64,000 bases of DNA from Clostridiales bacterium PH28_bin88 (GCA_000987045.1 LAKY01000063.1:1-64000); one strand, 5' to 3'. Shown: positions 25,499-35,397, counted from the first letter of the stretch. Numbers and translations are program-made. Notes: generated from the letters alone by a model not told the origin.

Positions 25499-27308
25499 AA
25501 CCGTTCGCCAGTTGCTCCATTTGAGTTAACACCTGTTCAAACACCCCGAGAGCCTCCGCAATTGGCTGGGGAGACGACATGTCCACGCCAGCGCGTTGGA
25601 GGAGATTGAGGGGGTAGTCCGCGCTTCCACCCTGAAGAAAGTCCATGTAGCGCGCTACCGCAGGCTCCCCTTCCTCCAGGATCTTTCGCGCCAGGGCAGT
25701 GGCCGCCGAAAACCCGGTAGCGTACTTGTAGACGTAGAACGGGGTATAAAAGTGGGGGATGCGAGCCCACTCCATGTCGATTTCCTGGTCAACCACAGTA
25801 TCGGGACCGTAGTATTCCAGGTTGAGCTGCCGGTAGATCCCGGATATCGCTTCCGGTGTTAACGCCTCACCCACCTCGGCTTTTTCATGGATAATTTTTT
25901 CAAATTCCGCAAACATGGTTTGCCGGTATACGGTGCCGCGGAACTGTTCCATGTAGTGATTCAAGAGGAACATCTTTTCCTGCCGCCCCGGGGTCACCTT
26001 CAACAGGTGCTCCATCAACAGCGCCTCATTGACGGTGGAAGCCACCTCGGCGACAAAGATGGTGTATGACCCATAAACATAGGGCTGCTCTTTAGTCGAG
26101 TAGTAAGTGTGCAGGGCGTGACCCATCTCGTGGGCCAGGGTAAACACGTTGTCCAGGCTGTCCTTGTAGTTTAACAGGACGTACGGGTGGGTGCCGTAAG
26201 CGCCCCACGAATAGGCGCCGCTGGTTTTGCCCTCATTCTCCAGGGCATCAATCCACCTGGACGAAAAGCCCTCCTGCAGTGTCTTCCTATACTCTTCTCC
26301 CAGGGGCTCCAATCCCTTTGCCACCTCGCGGAGAGCATCCCGGAAAGAAAAATCCATACGTACGTCGTGGACCATGGGAGTGTAAAGGTCGTACATGTGC
26401 AGTTCCTCGAGCCCCAGCATTCTCTTGCGCAAGGCAACATAACGGTACATCAGGTCCAGGCGTCCCCTGACCGTGCTGATCAGGTTTTCGTACACGTCCG
26501 GAGGGATATTGTCCGCGTGAAGCGACGAGGCCAGAGCGGACGGGTACTTTCTCACCCTGGCGTGAAAGATGTCCTTTTTGACACTGGCGTTTAACAGGGC
26601 AGCCAGGGTATTCTTGTTTTTAGCGTAGGTTCCAAGGAGAGCTGCAAGCACCTCTTTGCGCACCCTGCGGTCCTTGCTCTTCAGAAGTTGGATATAACGA
26701 CCCTCGGTAACCTCGACCTCTTTCCCGTCTTCATCAACGATGCGCGGAAACTTGGTGTCCGCGGCGACCAGCATTCTAAAAATGTTTCTCGGGGCCTGGG
26801 CAATCTCTCCAGCCAAAGCGACGATCTGTTCTTCTTCCGCCGATAAGGTATGTGGTCTCATGCGCACAAGCTCGTCCAGGAAATGCCCGTAAAGTTCTAA
26901 TCCTTCTTGATTGACATAATCCTTCAAGACGTCCTCCGGGATAGCAAGGATTTCCGGGACAATGTACGCCGCAGCCTTTTGCACCTGTACCGCCAACCCT
27001 TCTGACCGGTCGGCCAGGGCCTGGTATACCGTATTGGTATTGTCCTCGTCCTTACGCATGTGGGCATAGACGTACAGCTTCTCGTTGATTTGCATCATCT
27101 GGTCACGCAGGCGCAAAACTTCCAGAAGCGTATTGGCGTTTTCCTTGAGCTTGCCCTTGTAGCCTTCCAGCTGTGGGATCAGGTTTTTGACCTCATTGTA
27201 ATCCTGTTCCCATAACTCATGGCTGGCGTAGATATCTTCCAGCCGCCATTTCATCTCCTCAGGAATTTGATCCCGTTTGGGAAGTGCTTGATGCCCCGGG
27301 TCTCTCAA
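25497..27308 (-). CDS. pepF: oligoendopeptidase F (M3B metallopeptidase)
   Basis: 603-residue cytoplasmic zinc peptidase that degrades short peptides. The HExxH site is LAHEMGHALH, with the third ligand in the downstream FVAEVASTVNE segment. The N-terminal oligopeptidase F domain (about 110-180) and M3 catalytic domain (about 200-585) are both present. The start is a TTG eight bases after GGGAGG; an overlapping ATG closer to that site is out of frame. It follows cwlD after 111 bases in the same direction. Confidence 0.95.
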   Translation of the reverse strand: MRDPGHQALPKRDQIPEEMKWRLEDIYASHELWEQDYNEVKNLIPQLEGYKGKLKENANTLLEVLRLRDQMMQINEKLYVYAHMRKDEDNTNTVYQALADRSEGLAVQVQKAAAYIVPEILAIPEDVLKDYVNQEGLELYGHFLDELVRMRPHTLSAEEEQIVALAGEIAQAPRNIFRMLVAADTKFPRIVDEDGKEVEVTEGRYIQLLKSKDRRVRKEVLAALLGTYAKNKNTLAALLNASVKKDIFHARVRKYPSALASSLHADNIPPDVYENLISTVRGRLDLMYRYVALRKRMLGLEELHMYDLYTPMVHDVRMDFSFRDALREVAKGLEPLGEEYRKTLQEGFSSRWIDALENEGKTSGAYSWGAYGTHPYVLLNYKDSLDNVFTLAHEMGHALHTYYSTKEQPYVYGSYTIFVAEVASTVNEALLMEHLLKVTPGRQEKMFLLNHYMEQFRGTVYRQTMFAEFEKIIHEKAEVGEALTPEAISGIYRQLNLEYYGPDTVVDQEIDMEWARIPHFYTPFYVYKYATGFSAATALARKILEEGEPAVARYMDFLQGGSADYPLNLLQRAGVDMSSPQPIAEALGVFEQVLTQMEQLANG

Positions 27309-27419
27309 ACATACTTCCTCCCATCTCTTTCTTCAAATAAATCAACCTTGACGCTAGGCCAAGTTTAGCATCAAAGGCATGCTTATCATTTGTCGCCAGG
27401 AACACTTTTAGGCGTAGGA

Positions 27420-28136
27420 CTATCGTTTATCCTCCAGGTATTGAAGGATCCCTTCCGAAACAGCCACTGCCATCTGCTGGCGAAACGCGGGTTCCTGTAA
27501 TTTTCGCTTGTCTTCCGGATTGGAAATGAACCCCATTTCCACCAGAACTGTCGGTACGTTGGAGGCTCTCAGCAGGTACAGGTTGGTACGAGGGACTACA
27601 TAAGTGTGGTTAAGGGATTGCACCTTGTGAACTTTCTGGAGAATAGCTTCTGCCAGTCTCTTGCCTTCCTCCGAGTCCTTGGGGTAGAAAACCACGGCCC
27701 CATGCTCGTCGCTGTCGCCGGAAGAGTTCACGTGAACGCTTACCCCTACCGTCCCCCGGTTGATAATCTTTAACCGGCCTTCCAGGTCCCGGCGGTGCCG
27801 CCCTTTCCCGGGTATTTCTTCCCCGGTTACGTCCCGATCGGACTCTCTGGTGAACTCCACTGGAACGCCGTGCAGGGCGAGATAATCCCCCATCCGCAGG
27901 ACCACGTCCAGGGTGATGTTCTTTTCCAATACTCCACACCTGTCGTGAGCCCCCGGGTCGATACCGCCATGACCGGCGTCTAGGATCACACGGGTGGTTC
28001 GAACCAAGCCGCCCAACAGGGGAACAACCGTGTAATCAGCCGTAACAGCAACCAACCCAAACCCGATCAGCCCTATGATTAGCAAAAACCTAATAACCCT
28101 CTTACGCAAGAATACGGCTATGGTGGAACGCCTCAA
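27420..28136 (-). CDS. cwlD: N-acetylmuramoyl-L-alanine amidase CwlD
   Basis: 238-residue Amidase_3 protein with an N-terminal signal anchor (VIRFLLIIGLIGFGLVAV). Zinc ligands and catalytic residues: His in LDAGHGGIDPGA, Glu in GVLEKN, His in VSVHVNSS and Glu in LVEMGFISN. CwlD acts during sporulation to start muramic-delta-lactam formation in the spore cortex, a good marker of an endospore former. The TTG start has GGAGGGGG upstream. Length and motifs favour CwlD over vegetative amidases, which carry extra binding domains. Confidence 0.88.
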   Translation of the reverse strand: MRRSTIAVFLRKRVIRFLLIIGLIGFGLVAVTADYTVVPLLGGLVRTTRVILDAGHGGIDPGAHDRCGVLEKNITLDVVLRMGDYLALHGVPVEFTRESDRDVTGEEIPGKGRHRRDLEGRLKIINRGTVGVSVHVNSSGDSDEHGAVVFYPKDSEEGKRLAEAILQKVHKVQSLNHTYVVPRTNLYLLRASNVPTVLVEMGFISNPEDKRKLQEPAFRQQMAVAVSEGILQYLEDKR

Positions 28137-28283
28137 TGCTATCCCCCTCCCGACAGCCCGTGGTTGTACTACCTAATGTATATGTCCTACCGTCCGCGTC
28201 CATGCCAGGAGGGTTAACGACTTACCTTTACACCAAAAACAACTATGAAATCGCCTCGCGCTTTTATTTCAGCCCGCACAAAA

Positions 28284-28544
28284 TCAATCTTTTTCCTGCT
28301 TTTTTAGCCTGTATTCACGAAGATCAATCACTTTATCAGGTAAGCCGCCGCCTTTTTCAAGATGATTTATAACTTTGGATATTTCCTCTCTTACCTTCCT
28401 GTAATCAATCTCCCTCCAGATCTCTAAAAGCGGGATAAACCCCTTTTCCCCGGATGCTTTAATCTTCTGGAGCAACAGTAATATCATACCCCTGTTTCTG
28501 TCCTTCAGCTCATTTACAAAGCTGTAATCCCCTCCCGGAATCAA
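28284..28544 (-). CDS. hypothetical small protein
   Basis: 86 residues, highly charged and helical (for example WREIDYRKVREEISKVINHL); family not recognised. A TTG start is possible with only AGGT upstream, so the start is doubtful. It lies just downstream of a GGTGCC-type palindrome and the end of the addA-like gene, and may belong to an inserted or rearranged segment. It shows no nuclease motif, so it is not the missing C-terminus of the helicase. Confidence 0.4.
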   Translation of the reverse strand: MIPGGDYSFVNELKDRNRGMILLLLQKIKASGEKGFIPLLEIWREIDYRKVREEISKVINHLEKGGGLPDKVIDLREYRLKKQEKD

Positions 28545-28556
28545 TGACCTGAGTTT

Positions 28557-28580
28557 TTGGCACTTAGGTGCCTGGCACCA
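28557..28580. repeat. GGTGCC-type palindrome
   Basis: GGTGCCTGGCACC (28567-28579) is a perfect palindrome around one base. It overlaps a second hairpin, GGCAC-TTA-GGTGCC. Such palindromes recur between genes in Clostridia. This one lies about 45 bases past the truncated end of the addA-like gene. Confidence 0.6.
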
Positions 28581-28624
28581 TCTCCTAACATTGCGTAAAT
28601 GGTGTAACTTCCCCCCTTATTGCG

Positions 28625-31600
28625 CTAGTCCACCGGGAAATTCGTCCGGTATTCGGCCTCCACGCCAAGCAGCGCGTCGTCTGCCGAGAACTTGCGGTAC
28701 GGTATCTGCATCGGTTTTCCGGCCTCATTGCCATAAACAATTTCTCCGCGGGAACCGTACACCTGAAAGGAGATGCCCAGGATGCGGTTGAGCCAGTCCA
28801 TCCAGTTGGTCAGGTCATCAAGGGGGGAGAATTTAACGCGCTGGATGACCGCCGGGCTGGCAAAGTCAGAGGTGCCAACCAGCACCAGGTGGTCCATGGC
28901 CCTGGTTGCGGCCACATAGAAAAGCCTTTTTTTCTCGGCAATCAGTCGATCACGCAACCGTCTTTTCATGATCCGTTTAATCAGGATCGGCTCGGACTCC
29001 CAATCGTTATCCGGGTTTGGCGCGATGATGCCGATTTCCGGCGTCTCCTGCCGGGTAATGCCCGTGTCGCTGACAGTCATGGCGAACGGCACATGGCCGG
29101 CGTGCAGCGCGTCTCGCTCGCCCAGATTAAAGCCGGCTGCCAGGTCCGGGACAAAGACCATGGGAAACTCCAGTCCCTTGGACTGGTGTACGGTCATGAT
29201 CTGTACTGACCCACCCAGGCTGATGTCGATGTCAGCTTCCCCTTCTTCTTCAATATAGTCAATCCGGTTATTAAGCCATTCGGTAAAGTCCGCCAGGTCG
29301 CTTCCTTCTTCGAGGCTCTTCATGCGGGCGCTGTCCAACAGCTTTTCCACATTGGATACCGCCTGCTCCCCCCGGGTTCCCCGGCAGAGACTCACGTAAT
29401 AGCCGCCTTCCTGCATGATCAGCCTTAAAAATTCCACCAGTGGAAGGCGGCCGGCCATGCCGAGCCACCTTTCCAGGTTAGCGGCGGCATTTAAAACCGA
29501 TTCATAGTCCCTGGCGGATAAGCTCTGCTTTGCCAGGGCTTTGTTTGTTTGGGCGGCCGACACTAACTTGGCAAAGAGGCTGAGTTTCCCCGGCAATTTG
29601 GACAGCAAAAAAATGCCCTCATCTGAAAGATGGCCTGCCGGTGAGCGCAAAAAAGCGACCAGCGACAAATCGTCTGCCGGGTTGGTTAAAAACCGCAGCA
29701 GATTGCCCAGGTCAACGATCTCCTGGCGCTGGAAAAAACCGCGGCCCCGGACCACCGTAAAATCGATGCGGTTCAGACGCAGAGCTTCTTCATAGGTCTT
29801 GAGCATCGTCCTCCGGTTTAACAGGATGGCCACAGCCGGTTGCCCTTTTTGGGCGCACTCCCGGACCCGGCGGTATTTTTCCTCGTCCCCCAGGAATACC
29901 TCTTTGATTTTTTCCACAATCAACAGGGCTTCCTTGAAGTGATGGCTGAGGTCGGCGGCCGCGGCCGGATTTGCGGGCGACTCCTCCGAATCATGCTCCG
30001 CGGAAGACAGTTCATCAGCAGCGCCGTTACTGCCGCTGTCGACCAGCAGGAGTTCCACGCTTCCCGCGCTCTTGTTGCCGGAACATACCAGCTTTTGCGG
30101 CCTGGCGTCGTATTCTTCATAGACCTCCCGGGAGAGCAGGTCGTGAAAAAACATGTTGAAAAAATTGATGGGCGTTGCCGCGGAGCGGAAATTATCGGCA
30201 AAAACGATTTCCCCGGCCCGCGGCCCGCTGTCGTCACCGATTTTTTCCCGGTACTCGGCTGCATAATCCTTCAGGCCTTCCAGGTTTAAGTCGAACGGCT
30301 GCATGTCATGTCCACCGGCCCTGTTGGCCTTTTGCAGTTCCTGTCTCACCCGGGAAAAGAGGCGGACATCGCCGCCCCGGAAGGAGTAGATGGCCTGTTT
30401 TTCATCGCCCACGATAAAAAGCTTTGGATTAACAACGGTCTCGGTTTCATCTGCGGCGATCTTTTTGATGATCTGCCACTGGAGGTCATTGGTATCCTGA
30501 AACTCGTCCACCATGATAAAGAGAAAGCGTTCCCTGAGTTCATCCAGGATATGCCGGTGCTTTTCGGAGGCAAAAAGATCGAGCACCTTGAGCTGGAGGT
30601 CCTGGAAATCAAGGTAGTTCTGGGCGGCTTTATCCTCCTCGTAAGTATTTAAACAATAGCCGGCAAGGCGCGCCAGTGCCTGCAGCAGCTCAAAGCCGTA
30701 TTCTTCATGGCTTTCCGCGATGGTGAAGTCTTCGACGGCAAAGGACCTCAGCAGGTAGCGGAGAGAGATAAAAACCCCCTTCAGCGCTTCATAGGCCTCG
30801 TCGGACCAGGCTTTGGAAGGAGTGGACAGCCTGGTATTTTTAAGGATTTCACTTTTAAGCTCTACTATCCTGTCAGCGTCTATGCTTTGGTAGGCAGCCG
30901 GTTCAAGCTCTTCTTTAAGCAGCGGTATCAGCCGCAGCAGCAGGTCCCTCCTGCGGCTCAAGGCAGATTCGTCAAACGGGATTTGGTCCGCCAGCGCCGC
31001 CAGTTGCTGCCGGCAGGAATCAAGTTCCCGGCTTTTATACAGCTTATAGGCCATCTCCCGCAGCATGCAGTCGCGGTATTTTTCCAGGCGCTCCAGGTAA
31101 TCCTGCCGGTCGAGCCTGACAAAACTGTCGAGCCATTGGCCCATATCCTCCCGTTTCTGGATAATTTCAAATACGGAACCGCTGATCGCCGCCCGCGAGA
31201 ACTCCCCGCTCAGCAAATGGATATCCCGGTTATGCTTATCGGCGGCCAGTTCCCTCAGCGAGCGGTTGATGCTCTTGCGCAGAAACAATACTTTATCCGT
31301 TTCATCCAGCACGCGGAAATAAGGGTCGATACCGGCTTCAATGGGATATTCACGGAGCAGCGCGGCGCAAAAGGCGTGAAAGGTGCTGATATAATTGTTA
31401 AAAAAAGTGTCCTTGAGTTTTTGAAAATGCGGCTCGCCGGTTCTCTGCAGTTCCTTTTCAATGGCGACATAAATCCGCTCCTTCATCTCCACCGCCGCCT
31501 TGTCGGTGAAGGTGAGTACCAGCAAGCGGTCCAGGAAGTGCTTCTCCCGTGACAAGATCTTGATAATCCTGCGGGTAAGCACCTCGGTCTTCCCGGTGCC

Positions 31601-31681
31601 GGCGCCCGCGGTTACGGCCAGATTCCGCCGGTAATCAGTAGCCAGGTGCTGGTGAAGGGTGGGATAAAAAGTGGCGGTCAT
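28625..31681 (-). CDS. AddA-like UvrD-family helicase lacking the C-terminal nuclease domain
   Basis: 1018-residue superfamily 1A helicase. Motif I is AGAGTGKTEVL, Ia LVLTFTDKAA, II MVDEFQDTN, III VGDEKQAIYSFRGGD, V TVHQSKGLEFP and VI FYVAATRAMD, so ATPase and helicase motifs are intact. B. subtilis AddA has about 1230 residues with a RecB-type nuclease at the end. Here the protein stops about 110 residues after motif VI and no nuclease motif is seen. It lies 34 bases after the AddB-like gene, consistent with an addBA operon for DNA double-strand break repair. The missing domain could be a truncation or a helicase-only variant. Confidence 0.85.
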   Translation of the reverse strand: MTATFYPTLHQHLATDYRRNLAVTAGAGTGKTEVLTRRIIKILSREKHFLDRLLVLTFTDKAAVEMKERIYVAIEKELQRTGEPHFQKLKDTFFNNYISTFHAFCAALLREYPIEAGIDPYFRVLDETDKVLFLRKSINRSLRELAADKHNRDIHLLSGEFSRAAISGSVFEIIQKREDMGQWLDSFVRLDRQDYLERLEKYRDCMLREMAYKLYKSRELDSCRQQLAALADQIPFDESALSRRRDLLLRLIPLLKEELEPAAYQSIDADRIVELKSEILKNTRLSTPSKAWSDEAYEALKGVFISLRYLLRSFAVEDFTIAESHEEYGFELLQALARLAGYCLNTYEEDKAAQNYLDFQDLQLKVLDLFASEKHRHILDELRERFLFIMVDEFQDTNDLQWQIIKKIAADETETVVNPKLFIVGDEKQAIYSFRGGDVRLFSRVRQELQKANRAGGHDMQPFDLNLEGLKDYAAEYREKIGDDSGPRAGEIVFADNFRSAATPINFFNMFFHDLLSREVYEEYDARPQKLVCSGNKSAGSVELLLVDSGSNGAADELSSAEHDSEESPANPAAAADLSHHFKEALLIVEKIKEVFLGDEEKYRRVRECAQKGQPAVAILLNRRTMLKTYEEALRLNRIDFTVVRGRGFFQRQEIVDLGNLLRFLTNPADDLSLVAFLRSPAGHLSDEGIFLLSKLPGKLSLFAKLVSAAQTNKALAKQSLSARDYESVLNAAANLERWLGMAGRLPLVEFLRLIMQEGGYYVSLCRGTRGEQAVSNVEKLLDSARMKSLEEGSDLADFTEWLNNRIDYIEEEGEADIDISLGGSVQIMTVHQSKGLEFPMVFVPDLAAGFNLGERDALHAGHVPFAMTVSDTGITRQETPEIGIIAPNPDNDWESEPILIKRIMKRRLRDRLIAEKKRLFYVAATRAMDHLVLVGTSDFASPAVIQRVKFSPLDDLTNWMDWLNRILGISFQVYGSRGEIVYGNEAGKPMQIPYRKFSADDALLGVEAEYRTNFPVD

Positions 31682-31715
31682 GAAAGTTGCTCCTCACTGT
31701 TATTGTTGTTTTCAC

Positions 31716-34700
31716 TTAAAAAATATCCCTGACAAGATTGAGCTTCTCCCCGTTCAGGGCATCGCCGGTGACACTGTTCCTGAGTTTTTCCAGGCGCAGC
31801 TGGTCCTTGCGGCAGAGCCTGGCAAAGGCACAGTTGTGGCAGGTCTGTTCTGCCGCAAAGCACAACGGCAGGTGAAACACGCCTTTTTGCATCAGCCGGT
31901 ACAGCCGCAAGATATGATCTTTGCACCTTTCCAGGGCTTGCGCGAATTCTTCCCGCTCCATAAAGCCTTCACGTTGGCCGGAAAACACCGGTAGGTCAGG
32001 GGAGGCGCCGGTCTGCCGTGCCGACCTGATATCGCTGATGGCAAAGTAACCGCCGCGCCTGACGGTCTTCGCGGTTTTCACCTGGTACAGCCCGGCGCCG
32101 GCCACCGACAGGTTCAGCTGTTTTTGGGCCAAATAATCCATGCATAACAATACGGCCAGCGGCAGGTCGAAGCGCAGCCCCCGGCGGATTTTACCCGGTT
32201 CTCCGGCGCCGGCGCTGGTATACAAAAAGGGGAGAACATAACCGGTCGTTCCGGCCAGGTCCACCCGGTCTGTCTCTACCCGGACCACCAGTTCGTTGCC
32301 CAGTTTTACCGCGCCCACCATACCGGCCAAATAAGGGGACAGAAAATCGGGGCCGTTTTTTTCATGCTCGAGAAAGGCGCAGAAAAGCCCCCGCCGCCGT
32401 GCTGTCTGGTTGTCCAAACCGGCGGTGAGCCCGTTGATGAAACGGACGTGAAAGGCATCGACGCCCTCCTGCTCCTGTTCTTTAAGATGCCGTTCAATAA
32501 GTTTTAGAAAAAGGAGCGGGGCATCATCGGGCACGCCTTTGGTCACGCAAGCCATGGCCGTGTATTCTTTAAGGATGGAGCGGACCAGGACTCCCGCCTC
32601 CGTGGTATCCGGGTCGAAGTCCGGCCCCTGCTTCAGGCGCATGATGTCATCAAAGAAAAAACGCAGCGGACAGGCGGCATAGCGTTCCAATACCGCGGGG
32701 GTAAAGGCGATGTTCCTGATCTCTTCCGCAAGTAGTGCCAAAGAAAACGCGGTGGGCGGGGAAGGGGGCGGCTCTTGGCAAAAGAGGCCGTCAAACTCGG
32801 AAAACCATGCCGCGTTCAGGGTTAACCCGTCAAAACGCAGTATCTCCGTAACGTTCCGGAAGAACGCCTCGTCCTCGTTCTTCAGCTCTTTTAAGAGAGG
32901 CCGGACCCTGTCGTAATGGTTGTCGGCGTTTTTCCCGATAAATAACAGTTTTTCCCGCCGGCTGTAAAGCTTGTCCCCGCAAGCATCCGTCTCTGGGCCT
33001 TCAGTATCTGGGAGTTCCGCCGGAACGCACTTTTCTATCTCCCTGATAAAAGGCGACGGCGGCAACCTCCTGCCGTTATCGGAGAGCGGGCGGCTTAAAA
33101 AAAGCGCGCAGGCCGTGGAGCGGACCAGATGGTAAAAACGGCTGCGGCCATGGTCCACGCTGGTATATGCCTGGCCGAGGCCCAATCCTTCTTTTTTGGG
33201 TTGCAGGAAATTAAACTCCTCTGCCGCGGGAAATTCCCCGTCCACCATCCCGCAGATAAAGGTGTAACCCCATTTTTCATATTGTCCCCGGTTGACCGGC
33301 TGGATGACTACCCCGGCATCACCGCCCGCGGCGTATTCTTCCCTGTCCAGGGAAGCCTCGCCCATCAGGCGCGAAAAAATCCGCGCCAGTTCAGCCAGGG
33401 TAAACTTTTCCGCCGGTGATTCCCCCGCGGCAGTCAAAGATGACACCATTTCCGCAAGAAGCTTATCTATCCGGCCAAGGACTGCCCGGTCCCTTTGCCA
33501 TACTTTCAGCGCCGGGGAGGTATCTCCTGCAAACCCGATATTCTCCGCTATATGAAAGCGGTCCAGCATTCCTTGCAGCGCTTCTTTAAATTCGGCGCCG
33601 CTCATCCTGGCCTGCCAGGCTGACAGTGTTTTTTCCGCCCGCGCCAGCAGGTAAAACTGGACCAAGCACTGGCACAGATGGTCTTCCTTTTCCGCGTTGT
33701 TTTTCCAGCCGGCCCCGTCCAGATAGCGCTTTACAACCTCCAGCAGCGGGATACCGGGGACGGGCTTTACTGTCCGGTAAGCCTCCTGGCGGATATTCCT
33801 GAGATAATTAAAATCGAGCCGGCAGCTACCCGGCTTGATACGCGTGTTCAGCCTTTCCCGGCTTAGCAGTTCGACACCGCTGGCTTGCTGGTATGCCGCC
33901 AGGTCCAGAGGTCTTACTTCGTCGCTAAAACTGATATACGGGGAGGAAAGGATCTTTTCCCGCAGCGGGTACGGGTTGGGGCTGACACCCTGGTTCACCA
34001 GGTGAAGGATTACGGCCGCCAGCGGGAACCGCAAGAGGGGAACCCCTTGCTCCAGGGAAAAAGAAAGGCCGTACTCGGGGAATACCTCCTCGATGATCGA
34101 ACTGTAAATGTGGTATGCGGGCGCGACTACCCGGATATCGCTTAAGGCAACGCCAGCCTCGGCCAGCTGCCTGATTTGCCGCGCGATGGAAACGATCTCT
34201 TGAAAGCGGCTGTTTGCCTGGGAAATAGTGGCTTTTCCCCGCGACTCCGCCGTCCCGACGCCCGAATCCACCTCCGGTCCCAGCGCGCCTGTTTTTTTCA
34301 TGCTTACAGGTGAACCCGGCTTGAAAATACTCCCCGACAGGGCAGTGAAAAAATCCTGTCGTTGAAGCGGCAGGATTTTATGTTCCACCGCCAGGTGTTT
34401 TGCGCGTTCCAGCAGGGCGGCAATACTCTCCCGGATACGCATCGCCTGCTCTGGAGCAGCGGCCTCCGCGCAGAAGAGGAAGCTCGCCCGGGGTATATGT
34501 TTAAACACGGTGAAGATGAACTCTTCCTCCAGCGGACTGAGATAATCAAACCCCAAAAAGATAACGCCCTCGTTTTCCTGGATGCCAAGATGACGGTGAA
34601 TGTTGTTCTCTCCGGTGTGGCGAAGGAACTCTGCCAGCCCGCTTCTCAGGTCAAAGCCATAGTTTGGCAGCCTTCTTTCATACTCTCTGTATATTTTAAT

Positions 34701-35123
34701 GAGATCCTTTTCCTTAAAAGAAAGGCTGCCCGCCTTCAACCCGGCGATGGCCGCCTCCAGGTCCAGAAGGGATGTTTTACGGAAATTGCAGATAAAATCA
34801 GCGAGAGTCCGGATATAACTTTGCCTGAATTTTTCCATTTTCAGGTAAGGAACAGGGCTGTCCGCCATGATTGAACCGAGGATCGATTCCGTCACATGCG
34901 GCGAAATGAGCCCCTTCTCACCGCGGCTTTGGATATATCTGGCGATGAGTTCCGGTATGGTAACGATAGCGTCTGTGTTTAAATAGGCAAAAGCTTTGGC
35001 GACATTTCGTTTGTCCTCATGCTCAGGTATGACCACAACAGAAGGTTCCGTCCCCATCAAGCTGTTTTTGCATCCGTGAAATTCATGCCAGGCTCCTGAC
35101 TGGTAAACAGTGATGTGTGCCAT
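31716..35123 (-). CDS. AddB-like protein with FeS cysteines but degenerate nuclease motif
   Basis: 1135 residues, an AddB/RexB-type partner of the helicase. The four cluster cysteines are in place: the first in RYAACPLRFFF and the last three in CHNCAFARLC near the C-terminus. No Walker A motif was found at the N-terminus, unlike B. subtilis AddB. In the nuclease region, RVDLAGTTGYVLPFLYTS stands where a working PD-(D/E)XK domain shows D-x-V-D...D-Y-K-T, so the second acid and the lysine seem lost. The ATG has GGAGG well placed. Assignment to the family is firm; loss of activity is an inference. Confidence 0.78.
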   Translation of the reverse strand: MAHITVYQSGAWHEFHGCKNSLMGTEPSVVVIPEHEDKRNVAKAFAYLNTDAIVTIPELIARYIQSRGEKGLISPHVTESILGSIMADSPVPYLKMEKFRQSYIRTLADFICNFRKTSLLDLEAAIAGLKAGSLSFKEKDLIKIYREYERRLPNYGFDLRSGLAEFLRHTGENNIHRHLGIQENEGVIFLGFDYLSPLEEEFIFTVFKHIPRASFLFCAEAAAPEQAMRIRESIAALLERAKHLAVEHKILPLQRQDFFTALSGSIFKPGSPVSMKKTGALGPEVDSGVGTAESRGKATISQANSRFQEIVSIARQIRQLAEAGVALSDIRVVAPAYHIYSSIIEEVFPEYGLSFSLEQGVPLLRFPLAAVILHLVNQGVSPNPYPLREKILSSPYISFSDEVRPLDLAAYQQASGVELLSRERLNTRIKPGSCRLDFNYLRNIRQEAYRTVKPVPGIPLLEVVKRYLDGAGWKNNAEKEDHLCQCLVQFYLLARAEKTLSAWQARMSGAEFKEALQGMLDRFHIAENIGFAGDTSPALKVWQRDRAVLGRIDKLLAEMVSSLTAAGESPAEKFTLAELARIFSRLMGEASLDREEYAAGGDAGVVIQPVNRGQYEKWGYTFICGMVDGEFPAAEEFNFLQPKKEGLGLGQAYTSVDHGRSRFYHLVRSTACALFLSRPLSDNGRRLPPSPFIREIEKCVPAELPDTEGPETDACGDKLYSRREKLLFIGKNADNHYDRVRPLLKELKNEDEAFFRNVTEILRFDGLTLNAAWFSEFDGLFCQEPPPSPPTAFSLALLAEEIRNIAFTPAVLERYAACPLRFFFDDIMRLKQGPDFDPDTTEAGVLVRSILKEYTAMACVTKGVPDDAPLLFLKLIERHLKEQEQEGVDAFHVRFINGLTAGLDNQTARRRGLFCAFLEHEKNGPDFLSPYLAGMVGAVKLGNELVVRVETDRVDLAGTTGYVLPFLYTSAGAGEPGKIRRGLRFDLPLAVLLCMDYLAQKQLNLSVAGAGLYQVKTAKTVRRGGYFAISDIRSARQTGASPDLPVFSGQREGFMEREEFAQALERCKDHILRLYRLMQKGVFHLPLCFAAEQTCHNCAFARLCRKDQLRLEKLRNSVTGDALNGEKLNLVRDIF

Positions 35124-35166
35124 AGATTTCCTCCGTTATGATTATTGTGCCACTTAGAAAATTATA

Positions 35167-35397
35167 TCATATTCCGAGGCTGTAAATACGGTTTTTCCCC
35201 AACGAACCACGAATATGTGTCTTGAACCACTCACTAATATTGATCAGTTCTTTTTCAGTATTGATCTTCCCAGCAGCAATATGCTCTAGTATTCTTGAAA
35301 TATTAAAGTTGAAAATACCATTAGCATATATTTCATCGCCTTCGTTCGCTGGTAATGGTTTGTAATTCTTATCCATCTTGAGCTCTCTGCTTTTACT
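35167..35397 (-). CDS. hypothetical protein, probably truncated
   Basis: About 76 residues; ATGs at 35397 and 35376 are both possible and neither has a convincing ribosome-binding site. It contains PLPANEGDEIYANGIFNFN, which recalls accessory-element proteins with a ParB-like end, but the expected His/Asn-rich C-terminal part is absent. AT-rich, unlike the flanking addAB genes. It directly follows the SNF2 remnant in the same direction. Function unknown. Confidence 0.45.
   Translation of the reverse strand, partial: SKSRELKMDKNYKPLPANEGDEIYANGIFNFNISRILEHIAAGKINTEKELINISEWFKTHIRGSLGKNRIYSLGI

Noticed and set aside
28136..28372. Plus-strand open frame of 78 codons next to cwlD
   Set aside because: No ribosome-binding site, no protein-like pattern, and it overlaps the minus-strand hypothetical gene.
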